DNA from: Hirsutella rhossiliensis
Lineage: Eukaryota; Ascomycota; Sordariomycetes; Hypocreales; Ophiocordycipitaceae
Direction of reading: 5' to 3'
Assembly: GCF_020360975.1 (NCBI RefSeq)
Contig: NW_025408687.1
Location: 310,001 to 374,000 of the forward strand
Length of the DNA: 64,000 nt
This document shows, in pieces, positions 22,214 through 31,719 of the stretch. Under the pieces are notes generated by a model. It had not been told where the DNA came from. It made no database searches and saw nothing but the letters and a program-made list of their open reading frames with translations. The translations under genes and the position numbers were made by a program. The stretch's first letter is position 1. The number at the start of each line of letters is the position of its first letter.

Positions 22214-22727
22214 TCTTAAGGTATATAAGTAATAGCGGAATTTTAGGAAATTAAGGAATTACGTAAGACTATATAATAGAAAGGAAGAAGGAGTATAAGG
22301 TAGAATTTTCAACGGAATTTATTAGTAGTATATTAGTATATAGAAGAGGTATTAAAGTTAATAATTATATCTCTATCCTAGCGGATATACTGCCTTATAT
22401 AGATAATTATAGCTAAACGGAAGAACCTTTTAGGACTAGACTTAAGCTACCGTATAGCCCTAAGACTAAGGAATTTAGTAATGCCTTAAGTATAGCTAGA
22501 AGTATCTTAGTTCCGCTAATATTTATTTTTAAAGGAGGTTAGTTATGTCGGTATTCTTAAGAGGTCTTAGCTAGTATTCTAAGCTAGCTCTATTCCTTCG
22601 ATTCCCGATTATATAATAACCGGCGACCCGTTTAATATATAATAATATATAATATTACGAGCGATTCTTACTTTATAGGATAGGATTTTATCTATAATTA
22701 ATATACTACTTATTAGCTTATATAATT
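22214..22727 (+). repeat. Family A LTR, truncated copy
   Basis: Aligns with the 568-bp LTRs at 39,479 and 55,957 from TCTTAAGG to TATAATT, then stops abruptly at a fragment of the family B LTR. Confidence 0.75.
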
Positions 22728-22822
22728 CTCGCAAAGAGAGATACGAGACGTATATAAAAATATATAAAGGTAAAATTAGAAGTAAGGGGTCGGATAGGCA
22801 GAGTAGAGAGATTTAATTCTTT
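22728..22822 (-). repeat. Family B LTR fragment, inverted
   Basis: Reverse complement of the last ~95 bp of the B LTR (41,163-41,638), including the GACCCCTTACTTCTAATTTT segment. Confidence 0.65.
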
Positions 22823-23463
22823 ATCTAAAAAAGGAAGTATATAAGTAAAGATAGGAAAGAGCTAAATAAGTAGCTCGTAGGTAAAAAGAGAAATAAATAA
22901 CGCGAAGGGAAGAGATTATAGTAAAGGAGAAAAGTTCTATTAATAGTTTATTTACTTACTTATATACTTAAGAAGAGAGCCTTACTTATTATTATCGCGC
23001 CCTTTCCGTTAGTATCTTAGGTCGGAAAGTCGCTAGGGAGGAGTTTAATAGGTAAGATCGCACCCCTATAGATATTAGCCCGTTAAAAGGATAAGACCCT
23101 TAGTACTCCCCTTTTAACTTACTTCTAAGTATACTTAAAGGCTTTATAAAGACCTTAATTATCTAATTAGGTATCTTCCTTAATTATAGTTAATTTAAAT
23201 TTTTATTTTCCCCCTTTAAAGTAAAGGCCGCTAGTTACGCGACTTTAGTAGAGATAAAGAAGTATAGAGTAAAGAAATCTCTAAGACTTATATTTATAAC
23301 CTAAGGCCCTTAAAGCTATATATAAGACCGATAATTAGATAATTATATAGTTAATTACTCTATTAATCCTTAGCTATATACTACGCGTGCTTTAGGTATA
23401 TACCCTCGTCCCCGTTAAACTATAGTCTTACGTTAACTATTATACTATAATTAGACTACCTAC
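22823..23463. repeat. RIP-mutated repeat DNA, unassigned
   Basis: No surviving frame. The TA-rich, CA/TG-poor composition marks it as decayed transposon. Confidence 0.45.
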
Positions 23464-24031
23464 TTTTAAGGTATATAAGTAAAAGCGGAATTTTAGGAAA
23501 TTAAGGAATTATATAAGACTATATAATAGAGGGGAAGAAGGAGTATAAGGTAGGATTTTTAATAGAATTTATTAGTAGAATATTAGTATATAGAAGAGGT
23601 GTTAAAGTTAATAATTCTTTCTCTATCTACTAGCGGATATACTATCTTATATAGATAATTATAGCTAAACGGAAGAACCTTTTAAGACTAAATTTAGGCT
23701 ACTATATAGCCCTAAGACTAAGAAATTCCGTGATACCTCGAGTATATCTAGAAGTGTCTTAGTTCTACTAATATTTATGTTTAAAAGAGGTTGGTCGTGC
23801 TAGTATTCTTAAGAGGTCTTAGCTAGTATTCTAAGCTAGCTCTATTTATTCGATTCCCGATTATACGATAACCGGCAACCCGTTTAATGCATAATAACAT
23901 GCAAAATAACGAGCGATTCTTGCTCTATAGGATAGGATTTTATCTATAATTAATATACTACTTATTAGCTTATATAATCCAGAGAGTATATTATAGCTGC
24001 TTTATTAATAATAGGAACACCGTTTCTTATA
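23464..24031 (+). repeat. Family A LTR, near full-length solo copy
   Basis: Aligns end to end with the A LTRs. It keeps a few CA and TG pairs lost in other copies (TGCATAATAACATGC near 23,887), so it is less mutated and useful for rebuilding the consensus. Confidence 0.75.
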
Positions 24032-24319
24032 CCTACTAAGTCCGGAAGACATACTATAGATAGAGCTTTTTAAGCACTTTAGAATATACTAGAAAACTAA
24101 CTAATTAGTCTACTAGTAAGCGAGCAATAGTCTATAAAAGACAAAGGATTTCCCTAGGAGTAGTAAATAAAAGAAGGAAGTTTATAAGTATCTTTTATAA
24201 TACTATTCTTTTAATATATTATTTAGCTCCTTATATACTCGTTATAAATTCCGGACTAAATCCTACCCTATACTCCTTCGACCGCTCTTTCCGCTTATAC
24301 TATTGATTATACGAGCCTA

Positions 24320-24834
24320 AGCTTATTACCTATACCTTTTAATAGTATAGAGCTTCGCTTCTATATAAAGTAGCTATAGCTTAAGCTCTATAAAAGAGCT
24401 ATTAAACTTATTAAGGTATAGTAGTACCGCTCTTAGTTATATAGAGCCCTACTATTATAAGAGGCTCTTAATTACCTAAGTAAACTAAGTATTATATTAA
24501 CCTTAATTTTACGACTATCGGAGTATAGATATTTTACGTATATATATACTAGCGTAGGCGGTTTAACTAAACTAAGTAATTAAATATTAGCTTTAAAGGC
24601 AGCTAAAAATTATATATATAGGGATATAAAGAGGGTAAAATAAAAGGTAGATTATACTATTATAGAGTAGGTTAAAGCGTAGGCTTAGGTATAGTCTATT
24701 AAAAGAAGGTTAATAATCTATAAGAGGGAAAAGGAAGAGAAGTACGGGCTTAGCCTATATAAGCGTAGAGGCCGCTTATATATAGACTTAGCCTAGACCC
24801 TAGTCTAGGCCTATATAGGGTAAAAGCCCTTATA
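24320..24834 (-). mobile_element. Family C fragment, inverted (LTR plus 5' internal part)
   Basis: 24,658-24,834 is the reverse complement of the 177-bp C LTR. 24,320-24,657 is the reverse complement of the start of C internal sequence (49,791 onward). Confidence 0.7.
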
Positions 24835-25565
24835 ACTATATTAAGAAAGAGGACTTCTTACCTTTATATATCGAGGCCTATTAATAAGTACTCTCCCTAT
24901 TAAATATTTATAGTAGATTTATAGCTATAGGCCTTTCCTTATTTAATCCGACCTAGGTTCTATTATAGTTACGCGATTTAGTTAATAGGAATAGTATATA
25001 TAATAATAATAATAATAGCGATAGGTATATTCTAAGCCCCTATAAAAGCTTAGAAGCCTATAAGATATTTTATAATATTAGCTAGCTTACTACTTATATA
25101 AAAGGACTTCTTTAGTACCGACTATAAAATATAAGCTCGCTAGTCTTATAGGCTATAAACTAGCTTATTAAGGATATTAAATTGCTATATATAGTGCGGC
25201 GCTACTCGCCGACGAAAATAGATAGCTTTAGTCGGAAAACTAACGGCGAAAGAGGAAGAGAGAGCAACGACGCGAGTATATTAGTAACGGTAGTGCTCTA
25301 TCCGTCGTAGAAGGCATGGCTAGGATAAAGCGACGGAGGGATAAAGAAGAAGAGCGGGTTAAGCGACGATAAGAAAGTAAGAGCGGGCCGAGCGACGGCG
25401 AGAAAAGAATAGGAACGCGCTAGGCGACTAAGGGCAAGGGAGGATAAGCGGGCACGGCAATAACTTATCGAGGAGGAGCAGGCCCGACGGTAGAGAGAAG
25501 AGCTATGCGTCCTAAGATAGCGTGCACCACCACGGTATAGTAAATATAGGTCTTTTAAACGCAAT
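24835..25565 (+). pseudogene. Pogo-like DDE transposase relic, C-terminal part
   Basis: Plus-strand coding scattered over frames recalls the C-terminus of fungal pogo/Fot-type transposases: a SLFNPTQVLLQLRDL-like block, QAINQLIKDIKLL, a TNGERGRER basic stretch, then a long Arg/Glu-rich helix that includes EGMARIKRRRDKEEERVKRR and ends near CVLR. Frames are broken by RIP-type stops. The 5' half (HTH and catalytic DDE) is absent. It differs from the pogo element at 50,571. Confidence 0.55.
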
Positions 25566-25901
25566 GCTCGGACGTGTAATAGATAGATAGTTCTAAATTA
25601 ACTTGCTTATTTGTCTCTTAGAATTAATTGCCGTCTATTATGCTCGGTTGGTCGTGACGTGAGGTGCGGTTCGCGTCGGTGGAGAATTTTTGAGCGGGTA
25701 GGGGGTGTGACCGGGAAGGGGGTGGATTACGTTAGTGGCTGCGAGGATTCATGACGTGCCCCGCCACCACCCGAAAAGTCGTCTGCGGAATTTTTGAACT
25801 CGGCGGCAGCGCAATCATCTTCGTCACTACTTTTTGTTTTAGGTTCATTTTCTCTTTTTGTCTAAAGGACGCTTTTATTTAGCTTTATCCATTCCAGATC
25901 C
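25566..25901. promoter_or_regulatory. 5' flank of the SET/MYND gene
   Basis: Composition returns to normal here. A pyrimidine/T-rich stretch (25,830-25,890) precedes the ATG, as is common for fungal promoters. No further site is assigned. Confidence 0.35.
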
Positions 25902-27413
25902 ATGGAGGCTTGGCTGAAGCAATCGGGGGCCTTAGGTGTGGATGGCATAGAGGTTGCTGATTTTCCCGTTACCGGACGCGGTGTCAAAGCACTGCGTAGC
26001 TTCAAAGAAGGAGAGCGCATCCTAACCATCCCTTCTGCTTGCTTGTGGAAGGTAGAAGGGGCGCGCGCCGATCCGCTCCTTGGACCGGTTCTTCGCTCTG
26101 CGCGGCCGCCCTTGTCGGTTGAGGATACTTTGGCCGTCTATCTCCTCTTTGTCAAGTCGCGAACATCAGGCTATGAGGGCCGTCGACATCATATCGCTGC
26201 GATGCCGCAGAGCTACTCGGCAAGCGTATTCTTTACAAATGACGAGCTGCGAGTCTGCGAGGGATCCTCGCTCTATACACTCACCTCGCAGCTGGAACAG
26301 CGTGTGCAGGACGACTACAGGCAGCTGCATGTGCAGCTGCTGAGCCAGCATCGCGATCTCTTCCCTCTAGACCAATTTACGATGGAAGATGTACGTTTCA
26401 TTGCCTCCTGCCGCACCCTGACTCGTTCCCTGTCGCTGACGAGCTTACTTTTACGTTATTAGTACAAATGGGCTCTTTGCTCAATATGGAGCCGTGCAAT
26501 GGACTTTGCAGTCTCAGAGACGACTTCGGTTCGGCTCGTGGCCCCTCTGGCAGACATGCTAAACCATTCTCTCGACGCAAAGCAGTGCCATGCTTACGAT
26601 CCAAAGTCTGGAGACCTCTCCATCCATGCCGCGAGGGACTACCAAGTCGGAGATCAGGTTTGCCGACCACTCTGCTAATCTCTGTCGATGCGCAATTTCT
26701 AAAAAGATAACCTGATGTTAAAATGACAGATATTCATCTACTACGGCAGCGTGCCGAACAACCGACTTTTGCGTCTTTACGGCTTTGTTCTGCTGGAGAA
26801 CCCCAACGACAGTTACGACCTCGTGCTCCAGACGAGCCCAATGGCCCCCCTCTACGAGCAGAAGGAAAGGCTCTGGGCGCTGGCAGGGCTCGGCTCAACA
26901 TGCACCATTTCCCTCACCGTGAAGGACCCACTTCCGAATAGCGTGCTTCGATACCTCCGAATCCAGCGACTGGACGAATCCAACATCACAGACATGACTC
27001 TGCAGCTGGTGAATGGCACAGACGGCAAGGTCAGTGATGGAAACGAGATGCAGGTGCTGCAATTTTTGGTCGATTCGATAGGCACCCTCCTAGAGAGCTT
27101 CGGTATCCCGCTGGAAGAGCTCGAGGCAAAGCTCGCCGTGGAAGACTACCCCGCGGGGGGCAACGCTTGGGCAGCGGCACAGGTCAGTGCGGGCGAGCAG
27201 CGCATCTTGACGCGGGCCAAAAAGACGGCCGAAGATCTGCTGGAGGCGATTTTTCGTCCACCAGCGACACAGTGCGCCAACTGCGGGAACAGGTCTGGTG
27301 CGTTGATGTCGTGCGGCAGATGCAAGGCCGTCAAGTACTGCAAGAGGGAGTGTCAGGTGGCGCACTTTAAAGACCACAGGGCTGCGTGCCGGACTCTTGC
27401 GGGATCGAAATGA
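25902..27413 (+). CDS. SET-domain protein lysine methyltransferase with C-terminal MYND zinc finger, three exons
   Basis: Expected to methylate lysine on a protein substrate with SAM; the substrate is unknown. Exons 25902-26390, 26463-26657, 26730-27413 give 455 aa, all joins in phase 0. The N-terminus GIEVADFPVTGRGVKALRSF is the SET entry motif. Exon 2 has LADMLNHSLDA (SET NHS motif), and exon 3 opens with IFIYYGSVPNNRLLRLYGF, the closing SET knot. A helical Rubisco-LSMT-type substrate-binding region follows. The MYND finger is complete at the C-terminus: C-x2-C in CANCGN, CGRCKAVKYC, CQVAHFKDH, and a last C. The order differs from SMYD proteins, which have MYND within SET. It is intact, unlike everything around it. 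Confidence 0.88.
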
Positions 27414-27743
27414 GAAATGATGTGAATCAAGCATCAACACCACACGTTGCATCACAGGGCTTCTTACTTTACAAAAGTTCACGAGATTTCCATGCGTAGA
27501 AGCAAGCTCCTACGACGCCTGACGGGATGTCTCAACCAATCACATAGTGGCTCTTCCCTGCCTGGCCATGTCGTTCTGTCCATCAATGAACGGTCAAGCA
27601 TGAATGACCAGGCTACCACCAGGTTCGTTGGGTCTTGTAGTGATTACATCCTCGCGGCTTCAAAATCGAATTTTTCACCTTTGTGCATAACTCACTGCCC
27701 TCAGATCCACAATGGGAAGTCCAGACCGATGAACCGACCTCAT
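27414..27743. other. Intergenic, no gene seen
   Basis: 3' flank of the SET/MYND gene. One 103-codon plus frame here has no recognisable content. Confidence 0.45.
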
Positions 27744-28240
27744 TCAGCCTGCCATTAGTTTGGTCTTCAAAAACATCAGTTTGTCGCCGCCGCAGCTCTC
27801 AATAGTGGCTGGTAAGACATTAGCTATATTTAAACCTTGGTCCGCTGCGTCATCCCATCTGATTCTATTGCGTAACGGAAACTCGAAATACGTACGTGAT
27901 GGCTGAAGACCAAACGTCGCGTCGGCAGGTTCATTGGGGGCTCCTATCGGCCCTGGATTGTTCGAGGCATCGTCAACCATGTCGCTTGGAATTTCCGTGT
28001 CTGGTAGCGAAGTGTCAGGAAAGCCGCATCAGCTGGTGCGTAGGGAGTTATGAATAGCGGTGTACTTACCTCTCTGCTTCTTGAGATAGCACATGCTGAT
28101 CTCTCCCCACTGCGCTTCGTAATTGAACTGCTGGTCATGGCCTTCTGGAGGTCATCCCGAAACGTTCCGGAAACCTTACTGGTGCAATCGCTAATACCAT
28201 CAAAGGTATCATACTCTCAGCAAGCTGAGAGCGCGGGCGG
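27744..28240 (-). pseudogene. Truncated 3' end of an unknown gene, two introns preserved
   Basis: Minus-strand exons end at 28070, span 28000-27896, and end with 27808-27744. The introns have a GTAAGT donor/CAG acceptor and a GTACGT donor/CAG acceptor, and both joins keep frame: KKQRD-TEIPSDMVDDA and FGLQPS-P-TIESCGGDKL. Upstream, the content changes frame between TSKVSGTFRDDLQKA and QQFNYEAQWGEISMCYL without a splice site, and all coding stops at about 28,240 where RIP-mutated DNA begins. I do not recognise the family. Confidence 0.5.
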
Positions 28241-28341
28241 AAGGATAAGGGCAGGCACAATTAAGTCTAAACGATAATGTATGTTTTCTATCTTTTTTTT
28301 TAATATTATTACTCGCATATAGCCTCTAGGGCCATGGCGAG

Positions 28342-28369
28342 GCTAATAGGGGCCTAGGCCCCTATTAGC
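28342..28369. repeat. 28-bp perfect palindrome
   Basis: GCTAATAGGGGCC and its reverse complement meet at a central TA with no spacer. It sits in the RIP-mutated border just left of an F LTR. It could be a decayed transposon end or chance. Confidence 0.7.
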
Positions 28370-28521
28370 AGTCCTAGCTAGCTATAGAGCCCGGGGGCTT
28401 ATAACTAATTAGGGAAAGGGTAGCTATAAAGGTAAAGATAAAGGAAAGGTTAATCCCGATTCCTCCTACGCGGTGTTTTCCCCCCCTAAGGGCCCTAGGG
28501 CCCCTAGGTTACTCCTTTTAA

Positions 28522-28707
28522 TATTACGGAGTAGGCAGAGGCGTATATATAGGTGCCGTCCGTAGAATAATATTAATAAGCTATATAGAGCTCTTCTATA
28601 TATAGCTAGCCCGTATATATATATATAGGATCTAGCCCTTTATATATAACTATATAGCTTAGGCTATAGCTTAAGCCTATAACCTATAATAGTTAAAGAC
28701 TCTTATA
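28522..28707 (-). repeat. Family F LTR (fragment copy 2)
   Basis: Aligns along 186 bp with the LTRs of the full F copy, from TATTACGGAG to CTCTTATA. Confidence 0.8.
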
Positions 28708-29911
28708 TAATGCCCTCCCTTAAGCGCGGCGCGGCGCTGCCCTATTAATAGCTTCTATATAATTAGGCCCGTGCTACTAGCTCTACCCTACCCTTTCCCG
28801 TTAATTATACTAGCCCTACTAGCCCTATTATCCCCGCGCCTATTAGCCCGGGTAGCCGGAACGTAGCTCTATACTTATCGGCTAGCTAGCTATTTAAATA
28901 AGGGCGCAACCTATTATATATGCCCTTAGGTAGCCGGCGGCCGGCCTCGACCTACGTAAGCCTTAGGTTACCCGTCCCCTCGGCCTTAGGCAGCCTCCTC
29001 TACTAAGGGGTATATAAGGCGGTATCCTTTTTTTCCTCTTTCTTTTTCTTCTCTCCTTTCTTTAACTATAGTAGTAGTAATAATAAGTAAGTTCTACTTT
29101 ACTTAAGGCGTTAGTTCGTTCTTAGCTATATAGGCCGCCCTATTAATATATACTAATAGTAATAGCTATAATAGTAATAATAGCCTTAATAATATATAAG
29201 GGAATATATATTATAGTACGATTAGTTAGGTAGTAGAGATAGCTAAAGGTACTACGCTATATATATTATATTCTCCTCGTTATAAGACTAAAGCTTATAA
29301 GAAAAGGAATTTCTCCTCTTTAGTTAAAGTAGCGAGTAGTTTATAACTCGTAAGCTAAGTAAGTACGATTCCCTACTAATACCCTACTAATACCCTACTA
29401 ATAGATTAGTACTATATACCTAAGTACCTTATTAGCCTATACCTCTTAGTAACGCTCTTATATAATAATAATAACTTTAACTAATAAGTTCCCTACCTTA
29501 TAAAGTAAGAGGCTATAATTTATTATACTAACTTATATAATAAATATATCTACCTCCCCCTCCCTTACCTTCTCCTTCTTAGAGCGTATAAAGTTATTCG
29601 TTAACGCTATACTAGGTATAGCTAACGATAGTTCCGCCGCTACCGCTACTCCTATCTATGCCCTTACTACCGCGCCTACCGCCGCCGCTACTACCTACGC
29701 TACGCTAGCTACCTTTATATCGCCCTTTAAGGTAACGACGCTGTCCCTACTACTACCTATAACGCCCGGCCCCTCGGCCCCCGCCTCTATCTCCGCTACC
29801 CCTATAAGTCTATAGTTAAGTAAGTATAATAAACGTCTTCCGCTAACCTCTTAAAGTATAAGCGCTAAGTCTAGGCTAGAGCCGCTTACGCGGCCCCCTA
29901 TATATAGTATA
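28708..29911. mobile_element. Family F 3' fragment with divergent antisense unit
   Basis: Continues from the LTR through TATATAAGGCGG (29,017) and a CT-rich tract into antisense coding (28,950-29,164 and 29,461-29,911). It is more diverged from the full F copy than RIP alone explains: amino-acid replacements and indels occur outside CA/TG sites. It stops within the Cys motif at GGAGCTTA, where an X repeat begins. It is interrupted by X copy 1. Confidence 0.65.
29165..29460 (+). repeat. X repeat copy 1 (~295 bp, MITE- or LTR-like)
   Basis: Interrupts an F fragment. The ends are weakly inverted (TATATAAGGG against TATATAAGAGCG). Its reverse complement matches 29,909-30,026 joined to 36,931-37,095. 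It contains a triplicated TACCCTACTAA word. Confidence 0.6.
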
Positions 29912-30026
29912 TATTATAGGAGCTTATAAGAGCGCTACTAAGAGGTATAGGCTAATAAAGTACTTAGGTATATAGTACTAATATATTAATAGGGTATTAG
30001 TAGAGAATTATATATACCTTACTTAC
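29909..30026 (-). repeat. X repeat copy 2, left part
   Basis: Together with 36,926-37,095 this forms a second, inverted X copy split by the full F element. The duplicated CTTAC at 30,022-30,026 is the F target site. Confidence 0.65.
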
Positions 30027-30212
30027 TATTACGGAGTAGGCAGAGGCGTATGCGTAGGTGCCGTCCGTAGGATGATATTAATAAGCTATGTAGAGCTCTT
30101 CTATGCGCGGCTGGCCCGCCCCTATACTTACGGGATCCGGCCCTCCGCACGTAACTACACGGCTTAGGCCGCGGCCTAAGCCCATTACCTATAATAGTTA
30201 AAGACTCTTATA
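30027..30212 (-). repeat. F 3' LTR
   Basis: Reads TATTACGGAG...CTCTTATA on the plus strand. In coding orientation it starts TATAAGAGTC, probably TGTAAGAGTC before mutation, and ends in CA or its mutated form TA. Confidence 0.8.
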
Positions 30213-30398
30213 CAATGCCCTCCCTCGAGCGCGGCGCAGCGCTGCCCTATTAACGGCTCCCGTATAATTAGGCCCGTGCCGCGGGCTCTTCCCTGCCCTT
30301 TCCCGTTAATAGGGCCGGCCCTACTAGCCCTATTGTCCCCGCGCCCGTTAGCCCGGGCAGCCGGGACCTAGCTCTATACTCGTCGGCCGGCTAGCCGT

Positions 30399-30566
30399 TT
30401 AAATAAGGGCGTAACCTATTATATACGCCCCTAGGTAGCCGGCGGCTGGTCCGGACCTACGTAAGCCTTAGGTTGCCCGTCCCCTTTGCCTTAGGCAGCA
30501 TCCTCTACTAAGGGGTATATAAGGCGGCATCCCCCCCTTCCCCCTTCCCTTCCTTCTCTCCTTTCT
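30399..30566 (+). promoter_or_regulatory. Promoter-like segment for the antisense unit of F
   Basis: On the plus strand, TTTAAATAAGGG (30,399) and a TATATAAGG box (30,516-30,524) are followed within 10 bp by a pyrimidine tract (30,530-30,566), the usual layout of fungal core promoters and start sites. The same order occurs in the fragments near 18,535 and 29,017. It points away from gag-pol. Confidence 0.55.
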
Positions 30567-30654
30567 TTAACCGCAATAGCAGTATTAATAGGTAAGTTCC
30601 GCTCTACCCGGGGCGTTAGTCCGTTCCTAGCTATACGGGCCGCTCTATTAACGT

Positions 30655-31676
30655 ATGCTCGTAGTAGCAGCGGCAGCAGCAATAATAGCCCTAATAACAA
30701 CAATAACTCTAACTAGTAAGTTCCGCGCCTTATAGAGCGGGAGGCCGCATTCCGTCGTGCTAACTTCCGCGATAGATATATCCGCCTCTCCCTCTCCTAC
30801 CTCCTCCTTCTCGGAGCGTGCGGAGTCGTTCGTCGACGCCGTGCTAGCCGCGGCCGACGACGACTCCGCCGCTGCCGCCGCTCCTGCCCGCGCCGCTACC
30901 ACCGCTCCTACCGCCGCCGCCGCCGCCTCTACTACGCTATTCGCTCTCACGTCGCCCCTTAGGGTGACGACGCCGTCCCCGCCGCCACCCGTGACGCCCG
31001 GCCCCTCGGCCCCCGCCTCCGTCTCCGCTACCCCCGTAAGTCCGCAGTTAGGTAAGCGTAATAGACGTTATCCGCTAACCTCCTATAGCATAAGCGCTAA
31101 GTATAGGCCGGCGCCGCCCGCTTAGCCCCCTATATGCGTTGTGCGTCGCAAGAGCTCGACTGCTCCGACTAGGCCGGGCGCCGCCGCGGCGGCAGCTGCT
31201 ACTAGTGCGCGCGAGCCGGCCGCGCCTATAAGGCGGCGCCTCCCGTCCTGCTCGCTGCGGCGTCGGCTTAGAAGGCCGGCTCGTATAGGCAGGCGCGGGG
31301 GGCTGCTAAGAAGCGCCTTACCGCCGCCGCCGCCGCCTACCGTAACCTCCGCGCCCTCGAGCGGTGGGGCCTTATGCCTAAGTAAGTCCTACTCCTCCGC
31401 TCCCCTATTTCCGCCTCTAACGCACCCGGCGCTAGGGACACTGCCTCCGTCGCCCTGTCGGCGGTCCCCTTGGCCGTGCCCGCCTCCGCCACCGCCGCTG
31501 CCCCTGCCGCCGCCGCTGGCCGCCGCCCCTCTACCCCCGGAGCCGCCGCCGCCGCCGACTAGCTTACGGGCTTAGAGGGCCGCCTTAGCGCCCTAGAGAC
31601 CGCCGCCGCCGCTAATAAGAAGGAGGAGGCCGACGAGGACGACAATAACGAAGATAATAATAACGATAAGGAATAG
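30655..31676 (+). pseudogene. Antisense accessory gene of chromovirus F: Cys-cluster protein with Zn(II)2Cys6 spacing
   Basis: Plus-strand coding, opposite to gag-pol, runs from an ATG at 30,655 or a frame-shifted equivalent to a stop at 31,674-31,676. The 5' half is Ser/Ala/Pro-rich; frames there are uncertain. From about 31,050 one frame is coherent, with all internal stops of the CAG/CAA-to-TAG/TAA type. Codons at 31,131, 31,140, 31,161, 31,197, 31,206 and 31,227 are spaced C-x2-C-x6-C-x11-C-x2-C-x6-C; the first and last now read TAT, as expected from TGT under RIP. An Ala-rich region with RNLRALERWGLMPK follows, then a short coiled coil (LTGLEGRLSALETAA) and an acidic Asp/Glu/Asn tail. 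The spacing is that of Gal4-type clusters, but the usual Arg/Lys between Cys 2 and 3 are absent. Role unknown. Confidence 0.55.
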
Positions 31677-31719
31677 GCCCGGGTAGTCTAGGGGCTCTGC
31701 CCCGTAATAAACGCTGTTT

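Noticed and set aside
31141..31575. 144-codon plus frame, Pro/Ala/Arg-rich, in the F antisense region
   Set aside because: Another frame of the same strand has the Cys cluster, coiled coil and acidic tail and ends at a sensible stop; this frame has no pattern.
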